From Neoroseomonas soli (lineage in GTDB: Bacteria > Pseudomonadota > Alphaproteobacteria > Acetobacterales > Acetobacteraceae), in assembly GCF_018129065.1 (NCBI RefSeq), contig NZ_JAAEDM010000028.1, positions 1 to 49,085 on the forward strand: a stretch of DNA of 49,085 bases. The letters run 5' to 3'. Positions 41,751-49,085 of the stretch are shown in pieces; the first letter of the stretch is position 1, and every line of letters starts with the position of its first letter. The position numbers were made by a program, and so were the translations under genes. The notes under the pieces are model-generated. The model was not told the DNA's origin. It did not search any database and saw only the letters and a list, made by a program, of their open reading frames with translations.

Positions 41751-42500
41751 ATGACCGACCTGACCGGACAGGTCGCGATCGTCACCGGCGGCAGCCGCGG
41801 CATCGGCGCGGCGATCGCGCTGGCCTTCGCCGGGGCCGGTGCCGACATCGCCTTCTGTCACCTCGACGACGATGCGGGCGCGGCGAAAGTCTCCGCGGCC
41901 GTCACCGCGCTGGGCCGGCGTATCCATGCCGAATCGCTCGACGTGGCGGACAGCGCCCGGCTCCGGGCCTTCCTCGCGGCGGCGGAGGCGGCGCTCGGCT
42001 CGCCGGACATCCTCGTGACGAATGCCGGGATGAACCTGCGCGGCGCCTTCGAGGCGCTGCCGGAGGAAGCCTTCCGCCGCATCCTCGACGTCCACCTCAT
42101 GCACACGGTCACCGCGGCGCAGGCGGTCTATCCCGGGATGGCCGCGCGCGGGCGAGGGCGGATCATCACGATCTCATCGCAACTTGCGTTCAAGGGCGCG
42201 GTGAACCTCACGCCCTATTGCGCGGCCAAGGCGGCGATCCAGGGCTTCACCCGCGCTCTGGCGCTCGAGGCCGCGCCGCGCGGGGTGCGTGTGAACAGCA
42301 TTGCGCCGGGGCCGGTGGACACCGACCTGACGCGCGCGCGGGGCGCGGAATGGCGCGCGTCGATCGAGGCCTCGCTGCCCGCCGGCCGCCTCGGCCGGCC
42401 GGAGGAGATCGCCGAGACGGCGCTGCTGCTCGCGGGACGCGGTGGCGATTTCTACGTGGGCGCGTGCCTGTCGCCCAATGGCGGGGACGTGATGCATTGA
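41751..42500 (+). CDS. Short-chain dehydrogenase/reductase (3-oxoacyl reductase-like)
   Basis: A classical SDR of 249 residues that uses NAD(P)H to reduce a keto group or oxidise an alcohol. The cofactor motif is TGGSRGIG (12-19), followed by Asn91 in VTNAGMN. The catalytic Ser142/143 lies in TISSQLAF, and Tyr156 and Lys160 in PYCAAKAA. The length and the PGPVDTDLT block resemble FabG-type reductases, but the assignment to fatty-acid synthesis is not certain. The ATG at 41751 has GAGGAGAG about 8 bases upstream. The following GNAT gene begins at a TTG overlapping its stop. Confidence 0.92.
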   Translation: MTDLTGQVAIVTGGSRGIGAAIALAFAGAGADIAFCHLDDDAGAAKVSAAVTALGRRIHAESLDVADSARLRAFLAAAEAALGSPDILVTNAGMNLRGAFEALPEEAFRRILDVHLMHTVTAAQAVYPGMAARGRGRIITISSQLAFKGAVNLTPYCAAKAAIQGFTRALALEAAPRGVRVNSIAPGPVDTDLTRARGAEWRASIEASLPAGRLGRPEEIAETALLLAGRGGDFYVGACLSPNGGDVMH

Positions 42501-43345
42501 GCGGGCCGACGATCCGCACGATGCGGCGCGAGGATCTGCCCCTCGCGCTGGACTGGGCCGCCGCCGAGGGCTGGAACCCGGGCCTCGCCGACGCCGACTG
42601 CTTCTTCGCCGCCGATCCCGAGGGCTTCCTGATCGCCGAGGCGGCGGGCGAGCCGGTCGGCTGCGTCTCCGCCGTCCGCTACGACGACGGCTTCGGCTTC
42701 CTCGGCTTCTACATCGTGCGGCCGGAGTTCCGCGGCCGGGGCTGCGGCCTGGCGCTGTGGCAGGCCGCGATGCGGCGGTTGCAGCCCGGCGTGGTCGGCC
42801 TCGACGGCGTGGTGGCGCAGCAGGAGAACTACCGCCGCTCGGGCTTCGCCCTGCTGCACCGGAACATCCGCTATGGCGCCGTCGCCCCGCGCGCGCCGCG
42901 GATCCCCGACGCGCCGAGGGTGGTGGATGCCGCCGCGCTGCCCTTCGCGGCCCTCGCCGCCTTCGACCGCGCGCATTTCCCCGCGCCGCGTGAGGCCTTC
43001 CTGCGCGCCTGGCTCACCGCACCGGGCCATGTTGCCCGCGCGGTGCAAGGCCCGGACGGGCTGCGTGGCTACGCCGTCCTGCGGCCCTGCCGGGAGGGCT
43101 CGAAGATCGGGCCGCTCTTCGCCGGGGACGGCGCGATTGCCCGTGCCCTGCTGGCTTCCCTGGTGGAAGCGGCGCCGCCGGGGCCGGTCTTCCTCGACCT
43201 GCCGGAGCCGAACGCCGATGCGGTCGCGATGGCGGTCGCGGCCGGCATGGCGCCAGCCTTCGAGACCGCGCGCATGTATGCCGGCCCGGCGCCCGGCCTG
43301 CCGCTCGGCCGCATCTACGGTATCACCAGTTTCGAACTCGGCTGA
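42497..43345 (+). CDS. GNAT N-acetyltransferase with a second, YitH-like domain
   Basis: A 282-residue protein with two acetyltransferase-fold halves. The first has the acetyl-CoA-binding pattern FYIVRPEFRGRGCGLALWQAA (the R/Q-x-x-G-x-G/A loop) and spans about residues 10-130. The second, from about 150, resembles the YitH-type C-terminal acetyltransferase domain with LRGYAVLRPCREGSKIGPLFA. The start is a TTG at 42497 overlapping the SDR stop (TTGA), with MRREDLPLALDWAAAEGW soon after. Its substrate is unknown. Co-transcription with the SDR gene is likely. Confidence 0.83.
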   Translation: MSGPTIRTMRREDLPLALDWAAAEGWNPGLADADCFFAADPEGFLIAEAAGEPVGCVSAVRYDDGFGFLGFYIVRPEFRGRGCGLALWQAAMRRLQPGVVGLDGVVAQQENYRRSGFALLHRNIRYGAVAPRAPRIPDAPRVVDAAALPFAALAAFDRAHFPAPREAFLRAWLTAPGHVARAVQGPDGLRGYAVLRPCREGSKIGPLFAGDGAIARALLASLVEAAPPGPVFLDLPEPNADAVAMAVAAGMAPAFETARMYAGPAPGLPLGRIYGITSFELG

Positions 43346-43391
43346 CCGCGCGGCCGCTTCACGCATGTCACAGCAAGGAGAGTCTTCCAGG

Positions 43392-44966
43392 ATGACCGAA
43401 CGTCCCGCGCGCCTCCGGCGCTTCGCACGGCTCGCACCGGTCCTGCTTCTCGGCGCCGCGCCCATGCTGAGCGGCCCGGCGCCGGCCGGACCGCTGCGCG
43501 GCGCCGCGACGGACGCGCCGCTTGCGGTGCAGCGGGCGCAGTTCGGCACGCCGGCTGCGGAGGCAACGCCTGCCCTCGATCTCGCCGAGGCGGCCTCGCG
43601 ACCGCCGCTTGCCGTCGGGGACGTGCTCGCATTGCGTCTCGCCCCGGGGGAAACCGCCTATATCCGCCTGCCCGAGGGTGCCGGCGACCTGGTGGCGCAG
43701 ACGCGTCGCCTCGCCCGCGGCACCGACACGGTGATGGCGCTGGTGGATTCGCAGGGCCGCGTCCTCGCCGAGGACGACGACGGCGGGGAGGAGAGCCTCG
43801 CCTCGCGCATCGAGGTCGCCGCCGACCAGGCCGGTCCGTTGTTCCTGCGCGTGCGCCTGCTGGAGCGCACCGCCGGCCGCTTCGAACTCGCGCTCCAGGC
43901 GGCGCCGCCCTCCGATTCCTCCGTTTCGGCGCGGACCCTGACGGAGGCCGTGAGCCGGCCGGAACTCAGGGTCGGCGAGCCCGTCGCCGTCGAGTTGCGC
44001 GGGCGGCAGGAAGCCTATTTCCGCCTGCCGCCGGGGCTGCAGGACCTGGTCGTCGTGACGCGGCGCCTCTCGAGCGGGACCGACACGCTGCTGACGCTGC
44101 TTGACGCGAATGGCCGCGAGATCGTCGAGGATGATGACGGCGGGGAGGAACAGCTCGCCTCGCGCCTCGAGGTGCCGGCCGGCCAGCGGCGGCCGCTCTA
44201 TGTCCGCGCGCGCGTGCTTGGCGTCGCGGGCGCCTTCGAACTCGTCGCCCTGCCGGATACGGCGCCGGCCACGCCGGCCTTCCCGACCAGCCTTCGCGAA
44301 GCGACGGCGGCCCCCGCGCTCGAGTTGGGGCAATCGGTCCCGCTCCGCCTGCGCCGCGGCCAGACCGCCTTCTTCCGACTGCCCGAGGGCGACATCGCCG
44401 TGCTGACCCGCAACCTTCGCCGCGGCGCGGACACGGTGCTGGCGCTGCTCGACCAGGCCGGGACCGAGATCGCCGAGGACGACGATGGCGGTGGGGGCCT
44501 TGCCTCCCGCATCGAGGTGCCGGCCTCCGAGGCTCGGCCGCTCTATATCCGCGCCGGCCTGCTCGGCGATGCGACGGGCGAGTTCGAGCTCGTCGTCGAG
44601 GCGGACGCGCCGCTGGCGGTGACCTTCCCGACCTCCCTCGCGGACGCGGCTTCCGCGGCCCCGCTGCAGCCTGGCGTGGCGGTGCCGATCCGGCTGCGGC
44701 GTGGGCAATCCGCCTTCTTCCTGCTGCCGCCGGGCGAGCACGTGGCGCTGACGCGGATGCTGCGGGACGGTACCGACACCGTCCTGGAACTCCTGGATGC
44801 CGAGGGCCGCATGCTCGCCGATGACGATGACGGCGGGGAGGAGAACCTCGCCTCCCGCCTCGTCATCGAGGGTGTCCGCAAGGGTGATGTCTTCCTGCGG
44901 GCGGGTGTGCTCGGCGACGGGGCGGGTGCCTTCGAACTCATCCTGCTGCCACCCGGCGGGCGCTGA
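43392..44966 (+). CDS. Secreted protein with four tandem PPC-like repeats
   Basis: A 524-residue exported protein. After a basic start and a hydrophobic signal segment (FARLAPVLLLGAAPMLSG) come four copies of a unit of about 115 residues, at about 64-170, 182-288, 298-403 and 413-520. Each copy has an L-G or V-G-x-x-x-x-x-L-R stretch, a (T)-x-F/Y-x-R/L-LP turn, DT(V/L)-x-x-L-x-D, a strongly acidic EDDDGGEE-x-LASR, and a closing FEL. This matches bacterial pre-peptidase C-terminal (PPC) beta-sandwich domains, but no protease or other catalytic domain is attached. The acidic DDDGG loops may bind calcium. AAGGAG lies 12 bases before ATG 43392; ATG 43365 is possible. Confidence 0.85.
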   Translation: MTERPARLRRFARLAPVLLLGAAPMLSGPAPAGPLRGAATDAPLAVQRAQFGTPAAEATPALDLAEAASRPPLAVGDVLALRLAPGETAYIRLPEGAGDLVAQTRRLARGTDTVMALVDSQGRVLAEDDDGGEESLASRIEVAADQAGPLFLRVRLLERTAGRFELALQAAPPSDSSVSARTLTEAVSRPELRVGEPVAVELRGRQEAYFRLPPGLQDLVVVTRRLSSGTDTLLTLLDANGREIVEDDDGGEEQLASRLEVPAGQRRPLYVRARVLGVAGAFELVALPDTAPATPAFPTSLREATAAPALELGQSVPLRLRRGQTAFFRLPEGDIAVLTRNLRRGADTVLALLDQAGTEIAEDDDGGGGLASRIEVPASEARPLYIRAGLLGDATGEFELVVEADAPLAVTFPTSLADAASAAPLQPGVAVPIRLRRGQSAFFLLPPGEHVALTRMLRDGTDTVLELLDAEGRMLADDDDGGEENLASRLVIEGVRKGDVFLRAGVLGDGAGAFELILLPPGGR

Positions 44967-44982
44967 GCGGCGCCGCCGGATG

Positions 44983-45002
44983 CGCGGGGGTCAGCCCCCG
45001 CG
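44983..45002. terminator. Hairpin between convergent PPC-repeat and lipocalin genes
   Basis: CGCGGGGG (44983-44990) and CCCCCGCG (44995-45002) pair perfectly around TCAG, and the loop contains the lipocalin stop codon. It probably terminates both convergent transcripts. Confidence 0.6.
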
Positions 45003-45527
45003 TTGCGGCGTGGCCTGCAACCGGCTGACGTCGAAGCCTTCGCGGCGCGCGATCTCCACCGCCGCCGCGTGGTCGGCCGGAGGCAGGACCGGCGTGCGCG
45101 AGAGGATCCAGAGGTAGTCCCGGCCAGGCGCGCCGACGACAGCCCACCGATAGCCGGGGTCCAGCCCGATCACCCAGTAGTCACCATAGAAGGGCCAGAA
45201 GAAGGAGACGCGGAGCCGGTCGTTGCCCGGCGCCGCGCTGTAGGCGACTGCCTCGGCAATGCGCTCCTCCCCGCCCGCCAGCGCGTTGCGGCAGCTGTTG
45301 ACGACGTCGATCCGGCCGTCGGGGCGCTGCGTGTAGGTCGCCGTCACGTCCTCGCAGCGCAGCCGCGCATTGTCCTGGAATGAGGCCGGGAAGCGCGCCA
45401 CCTCGTACCACCGGCCCACATAGCGGGCGAGGTCCACCTGCCCCACGGTGCGCGGCGTGGTTTGATCGGGTTGCGTGGCACAGGCGGCCGCGAGCAGCGG
45501 CAGGGCGAGCAGGGCGCGGCGAATCAT
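44991..45527 (-). CDS. Lipocalin-family outer-membrane lipoprotein (Blc-like)
   Basis: A 178-residue lipoprotein that binds lipids or small hydrophobic molecules. The signal peptide MIRRALLALPLLAAACATQ ends in a lipobox with Cys16. The lipocalin signature is YVGRWYEVARFPASF (Gly37, Trp39). The second and third conserved regions are VVNSCRNALAG, and WVIGLDPGYRWAVVG with DYLWILSRTP. This order matches bacterial Blc. The ATG overlaps the stop of the polysaccharide deacetylase gene (ATGA), and GGGAG lies 8 bases upstream, so both belong to one leftward operon. Blc proteins are linked to envelope stress; that role is inferred here. Confidence 0.92.
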   Translation of the reverse strand: MIRRALLALPLLAAACATQPDQTTPRTVGQVDLARYVGRWYEVARFPASFQDNARLRCEDVTATYTQRPDGRIDVVNSCRNALAGGEERIAEAVAYSAAPGNDRLRVSFFWPFYGDYWVIGLDPGYRWAVVGAPGRDYLWILSRTPVLPPADHAAAVEIARREGFDVSRLQATPQRGG

Positions 45528-46423
45528 TTGTCGTCTCCCGGAATGGTGCCGTCGGGCAATGACAGCACATGGTCGAGCACACCGCCTGCCGTGGTGATCC
45601 ACACCGCGCCCCGGCGCGCGGCGATGCGGGACAGGGCACGCCGCAACTGCCGCAGCCGGTAAGGCTGGCCGACGAGGTAGGGATGCAGCGCGACGCCCAT
45701 CACCTGCGGCCGGCCGTCGCGCACCTGCAGCAGGCGCTCCTCGAAATCGTCCACGATCATGTCCGCGAACTGGGCCGCGCCATCCTTGCGGGCGACGATG
45801 GCGGGGATGTCGTTGACCTCCTGCGGGTAGGGGATGGCGAGCAGCCGCCCGCCACGCGTGCGCATCCAGATCGGCGCATCGTCGGCGCACCAGTTCAGCG
45901 TGTAGGCGTAGCCCGCCTCCGCCAGGAGGTCCGGGGTCACGCGCGATTCGGCGATCCATGGGGAGAGCCAGCCGCGCGGCGCCCGTCCCTCGTGGTGCAG
46001 GATCGCCGCGGTGCTCTCGGCGATCAGCGCGCGTTCCTCGGCTTCGGGCAGGACCGACTGGCGTTCGGAATTTGTCCTGCCGTGGCCGGCGATCTCGTCG
46101 CCGCGGGCGCGATGCGCCGCCACCAGGGACGGCGCATGGTCGTACATGGCGGAGTTGAGCAGTATGGTGGCCGGCAGGCCGAGTTCGTCCAGCAGGGCCA
46201 TCAGCCGCCAGGCGCCAACCCGGTTGCCATAGTCCCGCCAGGCGAAATTCAGGACATCCGGCTGCGGCCCGGCAGGCGCCAGTTCGGCGCCGAGCCCCTC
46301 GCCGAACGCGAAATGCTCCAGGTTCACACCCAGGTAGACCGCGAGCCGGGCCCCGCCGGGCCAAGTGTAGGCCGCGCGCATCGGCCAGGGGTGATAGTCG
46401 TAGCGCCCGTGGGTCGGCAGCAT
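45524..46423 (-). CDS. Polysaccharide deacetylase family protein (PuuE/NodB-like)
   Basis: A 299-residue hydrolase with the NodB-homology fold. Recognisable blocks are AVYLGVNLEHFAFGEG, DEIAGHGRTNSERQ, GWLSPWIAESRVTPDLLAEAGYAYTLNW and ALHPYLVGQPYRL. The first metal motif is N-L-E-H rather than T-F-D-D, as in PuuE-type allantoinase relatives, so it may not be a true chitin/peptidoglycan deacetylase. The ATG at 46423 has GGAGGG 6 bases upstream. The stop overlaps the lipocalin start. No signal peptide is present, so the enzyme seems cytosolic, which favours a small amide substrate over a wall polymer. Confidence 0.85.
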   Translation of the reverse strand: MLPTHGRYDYHPWPMRAAYTWPGGARLAVYLGVNLEHFAFGEGLGAELAPAGPQPDVLNFAWRDYGNRVGAWRLMALLDELGLPATILLNSAMYDHAPSLVAAHRARGDEIAGHGRTNSERQSVLPEAEERALIAESTAAILHHEGRAPRGWLSPWIAESRVTPDLLAEAGYAYTLNWCADDAPIWMRTRGGRLLAIPYPQEVNDIPAIVARKDGAAQFADMIVDDFEERLLQVRDGRPQVMGVALHPYLVGQPYRLRQLRRALSRIAARRGAVWITTAGGVLDHVLSLPDGTIPGDDK

Positions 46424-46519
46424 CGGAACCCTCCTGCCGCACCGTGATGGGGCCGCCCGGGCAGGGCGGCAAGATGGGCCCCCGTGGCGGCGAGGCGCCG
46501 GATGGCCTAGTGTCGCGCC

Positions 46520-48196
46520 ATGGCAACCTCCCCGGCGGGTGCGGAGGCCGGGGCCGCGGCGCTGCTGGCGCGGGAGGCCCGGTTCGAACGCGCCCGGCTC
46601 ATCCCCCCTGTCCTGATCGGCCTTGGCATCGCGGCCTGTGGCATCGGGCAGGCCCTGCTGATAGCGCGGCTGCTGGCTACCTTGCTCGGCCGCGCCGAGG
46701 CGGGCTGGCACGACCTCGCCGCCGCGGGCGTCCTGGCGCTGCTGATGGCAGTGCTCGGCATCGCGCAGGAACGGGCACAGATCGCGGCCGGCGAGGACGC
46801 GAAGGCGCGCATCCGCGCCACCGTCTTCTCCCGCCTGCTGGCCGCTGGCCCCGCGGACGAACGAGCCGTCGGCGAGAAGAGCGCCCTCGTGGTCGAACGC
46901 GTCGAGGCGCTGGAGGGCTACTTCGCCCGCTGGTTGCCGGCGGCGGCGCTGGCCATCCTCGGACCCCTGCTGGTCGCGGCCGCGGCGGCGCTGGCCGATC
47001 CGGTGAGCGGGCTGATCCTGCTCGGCGCCGGGCTGCTGGTGCCGGTCGCGCAGGCGATCAGCGGCATCGGCGCGGGGGTGGCGAGCCGGCGACAGTTCAG
47101 CGCCTTGCAGCGCCTTTCGGGCCGCTTCCTCGACCGGATGCGCGGCCTGCCCGTGTTGGTCCTGTTCAACCAGCAGGAGGCCGAGGCGCAGCGCCTGGGC
47201 GCCGCGGCGGAGGAACTGCGGTCGCGGACCATGCGCGTGCTGCGGCTCGCCTTCATCGCCAGCGGGGCCATGGAACTGATCGTCGCCATCGCGCTGGCCT
47301 CGCTCGCCTATCGCCACGGGGCGCTGGTGACGGGTACCCATCCTGCGCCGGTCACCGCGCTGTTCACCCTGCTGCTGGTGCCGGTCTTCTTCCTGCCGTT
47401 GCGGGCCTTCTCCGCGGCCTATCACGAGCGGATGGCCGCGCAGGGCGCGGCAGCGGACCTCGCGCCGCTGCTCGCCGCGCCGGAGCCGGAAGGCCTGTTG
47501 CTCGAGGAAGTGCCGCCCAAGGTGACGGTCACATTCCACCAGGTGCAGCTCAGCTACGACCCGTCGCGGCCGCCCGCCCTGGACGGTCTCTCATTCCGTG
47601 TCCTGCCGGGCGAGACGCTGTTGCTGACCGGCCATTCGGGCTCCGGCAAGACGAGCGTGCTGCGTATCCTGATGGGCTTCCGCAGGCCGGATGGCGGGCG
47701 CGTCGCCTTGAACGGGCACGACGTCACGCAGCTTCGGCCAGCCGAGTTGCGGCGCCTTTCTTCCTATGTCGGTCAGCGGGCGCAGATCTTCCGCGCCACC
47801 ATCCGCGAGAACATCCGCTTCGCCCGCCCCGAGGCGGATGACGCCGCAGTCGAGGCGGCGGCGCGCGCCGCCCAGGTGACGGATTTCGCCGCCGACCTGC
47901 CGCAGGGCCTCGACACGTTGGTGGGCGAGGGGGGCTTCGGCCTCTCCGGCGGCCAGGCGCAGCGCGTGGCCGTGGCGCGCGCCTTCCTGCGCGATACGCC
48001 GCTGGTGCTGCTGGACGAGCCGACGGCGCATCTCGACCCGGGCACGGAGGCCGCGGTGCTGAATGCGATCCGGCGGCTCTGTGTCGGGCGCACGGCGATC
48101 GTCGCCACACATGCGCGCGCGGCACGCGGGCATTTCGGCCGGGTGCTGGAACTCCAGGCCGGGCGGTCGGCCAGCGATCGGATGGCGGGGGACTGA
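46520..48196 (+). CDS. cydD: Thiol reductant ABC exporter, subunit CydD
   Basis: Half of the CydDC heterodimer, which exports cysteine and glutathione to the periplasm and is needed for cytochrome bd assembly. The 558-residue protein has an N-terminal six-helix membrane domain (first helix IPPVLIGLGIAACGIGQALL) and a C-terminal ATPase. The ATPase has Walker A GHSGSGKT, signature GLSGGQAQRVAVARAFL and Walker B PLVLLDEPTAHLD. Exporter length and the conserved order before CydC support CydD. The stop overlaps the next start (TGATG), so CydC is coupled. The gene is divergent from the polysaccharide deacetylase. Confidence 0.93.
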   Translation: MATSPAGAEAGAAALLAREARFERARLIPPVLIGLGIAACGIGQALLIARLLATLLGRAEAGWHDLAAAGVLALLMAVLGIAQERAQIAAGEDAKARIRATVFSRLLAAGPADERAVGEKSALVVERVEALEGYFARWLPAAALAILGPLLVAAAAALADPVSGLILLGAGLLVPVAQAISGIGAGVASRRQFSALQRLSGRFLDRMRGLPVLVLFNQQEAEAQRLGAAAEELRSRTMRVLRLAFIASGAMELIVAIALASLAYRHGALVTGTHPAPVTALFTLLLVPVFFLPLRAFSAAYHERMAAQGAAADLAPLLAAPEPEGLLLEEVPPKVTVTFHQVQLSYDPSRPPALDGLSFRVLPGETLLLTGHSGSGKTSVLRILMGFRRPDGGRVALNGHDVTQLRPAELRRLSSYVGQRAQIFRATIRENIRFARPEADDAAVEAAARAAQVTDFAADLPQGLDTLVGEGGFGLSGGQAQRVAVARAFLRDTPLVLLDEPTAHLDPGTEAAVLNAIRRLCVGRTAIVATHARAARGHFGRVLELQAGRSASDRMAGD

Positions 48197-49085
48197 TGCG
48201 GCACGATATCCTGCGCGTCCTCGGCCTGTGGCGCGGCCGGACCGGCTGGCTTGTCGCCGGCCTCGCGGCGGCTGTGCTCTCGGCGCTGGCGGGGGTGGCC
48301 CTGCTGGTCCTGGCGGGCCGGGTCATCGCCGGGGCGGTGGCCGGCGGGCAGCCGGTTGCGGCCGCCCTGGGGGGGCTCGGCCTCGCCGCGCTGCTCTGGC
48401 TGCGGCCGGTCATGCTGTTCCGGCCGGTCGCGCGCTACCTCGAGCGCCTGGTCACGCACGAGGCGACCTTCCGCGCGCTGGCGGATATGCGCGTCTGGTT
48501 CTTCCGGCGCCTGGCTCAGCGACTGCCGACCGGCCTCGGGCTGCGGCGCGCGGGCGACCTGCTCGGCCGTCTCGTCGCGGATGTGGAATCGCTCGACGGG
48601 TTGTATCTGCGCGCCCTCGTGCCGGCGGCAGCATCGCTTGCCGTGGTGCTGGCCATGGCGCTCGTGGTGGGCGCGGCCGATCCGTTGCTCGCGGCATGCC
48701 TCGCCCTACCCTTGGCGGCGGCGCTGGGACTTCCGCTTCTGCTTGCCCCGGCGGCCATGCGCAGCGGGGAGGCCGTGGCCCACGCGCAGGGCGCGCTGCG
48801 GAGCGCAGTGGTGGAACCGCTGACCGGCATCGAGGACACGCTCGCGGCGAATGGCGAAGCCCGCGCAGCAGCCCGCGTCGCGGCGGAAGGTGCTGCGCTC
48901 GCGGCGGCGCAGCGCGGCCTCTCCCGTCGCGCGGCCTGGGGCGGCGCCACCGGGTCGCTGCTGACGCAGGCGGCGCTGCTCGGCAGCCTGGCCTGGGCCC
49001 TCGCCGCCGGGGCGCAGGGACTGGCGGCGGGGTTGATGGCAGTCTTCCTCGCCATCGCGGCCGCCGAGGCGCTGGGGCTGATGCC
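48196..49085 (+). CDS. cydC: Thiol reductant ABC exporter, subunit CydC (partial, runs off the right edge)
   Basis: The frame opened by ATG 48196, which overlaps the cydD TGA, stays open for 296 codons to the end of the window. It encodes the membrane domain of CydC: an initial hydrophobic pair of helices, then the hallmark coupling region RYLERLVTHEATFRALADMR and the GDLLGRLVADVESLDGLYLR block, then further helices. The ATPase domain lies beyond the edge. The cydD-cydC order and tight coupling fit the family. cydAB may follow outside the window. Confidence 0.92.
   Translation, partial: MRHDILRVLGLWRGRTGWLVAGLAAAVLSALAGVALLVLAGRVIAGAVAGGQPVAAALGGLGLAALLWLRPVMLFRPVARYLERLVTHEATFRALADMRVWFFRRLAQRLPTGLGLRRAGDLLGRLVADVESLDGLYLRALVPAAASLAVVLAMALVVGAADPLLAACLALPLAAALGLPLLLAPAAMRSGEAVAHAQGALRSAVVEPLTGIEDTLAANGEARAAARVAAEGAALAAAQRGLSRRAAWGGATGSLLTQAALLGSLAWALAAGAQGLAAGLMAVFLAIAAAEALGLM

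Noticed and set aside
43368-44741. 457-codon minus-strand frame opposite the PPC-repeat gene
   Set aside because: It is the mirror of the four repeats (recurrent GRRHLDAG-like strings) and has no domain of its own.
43575-44966. Repeated DNA in the PPC-repeat gene as a CRISPR-like or satellite array
   Set aside because: The period of about 345 bases keeps reading frame, the copies are diverged, and the conservation is at protein level.
42497-44966. The GNAT and PPC-repeat genes as one fused gene
   Set aside because: The GNAT protein ends at TGA 43343-43345, and the PPC protein has its own signal peptide in another frame 47 bases later.
45524-47539. 671-codon minus-strand frame running from the deacetylase through cydD
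   Set aside because: Only its 3' part (from 46423) is a real protein. The upstream part lies antisense to the conserved ATPase exporter and has shadow composition.

Overview
The window is about 49 kb of very GC-rich, densely coding chromosome. Gene content suggests an alphaproteobacterium, most likely of the Acetobacteraceae (Roseomonas-like). The reasons are the GC bias, the class II DAHP synthase, a Bug/TctC-type periplasmic binding protein, the fused CysN-CysC and the orphan rpsD. The family assignment is inference from gene content only. Nearly every base lies in or next to a gene, and no gap without a gene exceeds about 240 bases. I see no CRISPR array, prophage, insertion sequence or rRNA. 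It reads as core chromosome with a few decayed or accessory pieces.

Layout: (1) 154-3460: D-2-hydroxyacid dehydrogenase + M20 peptidase, a secreted EF-hand protein with a strong terminator, and tRNA-Val(CAC). (2) 3547-8333: DUF3108 protein, gph (convergent), then the amino-sugar pair glmU-glmS. (3) 8399-13001: an amidase split by an in-frame stop, a Bug solute-binding protein, and the opposite-strand pair fumarylacetoacetase -> cyclase. (4) 13121-19297: succinate-semialdehyde-type dehydrogenase, a MaoC gene remnant, a Sel1 protein, a methyltransferase, glutathione reductase, a 23-residue membrane peptide and a beta-lactamase-fold hydrolase. (5) 19421-29044: a long rightward run with several overlapping start/stop codons: class II DAHP synthase, nicotinate phosphoribosyltransferase, EamA transporter, NAD synthetase, two small paralogous unknowns, gltX, a possible cysS leader peptide, cysS and a TrmJ-like methyltransferase. 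(6) 29097-30149: a small membrane protein, and rpsD with its own promoter, structured leader and terminator. (7) 30222-41085: methyltransferase, sulfotransferase-DUF4214, GntR regulator + cysteine-dioxygenase-like protein, EamA transporter, FAD oxidoreductase, two unknowns (one glycosyltransferase-like), then cysNC/cysD with divergent cysQ. (8) 41202-49085: thioesterase, SDR, double GNAT, a secreted protein with four PPC-like repeats, lipocalin and polysaccharide deacetylase, and cydD with cydC running off the right edge.

How parts work together: glmU and glmS supply UDP-GlcNAc. Nicotinate phosphoribosyltransferase and nadE are two steps of NAD synthesis. CysD/CysNC make APS and PAPS while CysQ removes PAP; with a sulfotransferase nearby this could serve sulfation as well as assimilation. 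CydDC exports thiols and supports cytochrome bd assembly.

Items most worth a second look: the in-frame TGA in an otherwise continuous amidase; a 40-bp palindromic repeat (37/40 identical) found twice, in opposite orientation, 30 kb apart; a candidate Cys-codon leader peptide followed by mutually exclusive hairpins before cysS; the tandem paralogous unknowns coupled between nadE and gltX; and the sulfotransferase/PAPS neighbourhood. I found no clearly new multi-gene defence or mobile system.
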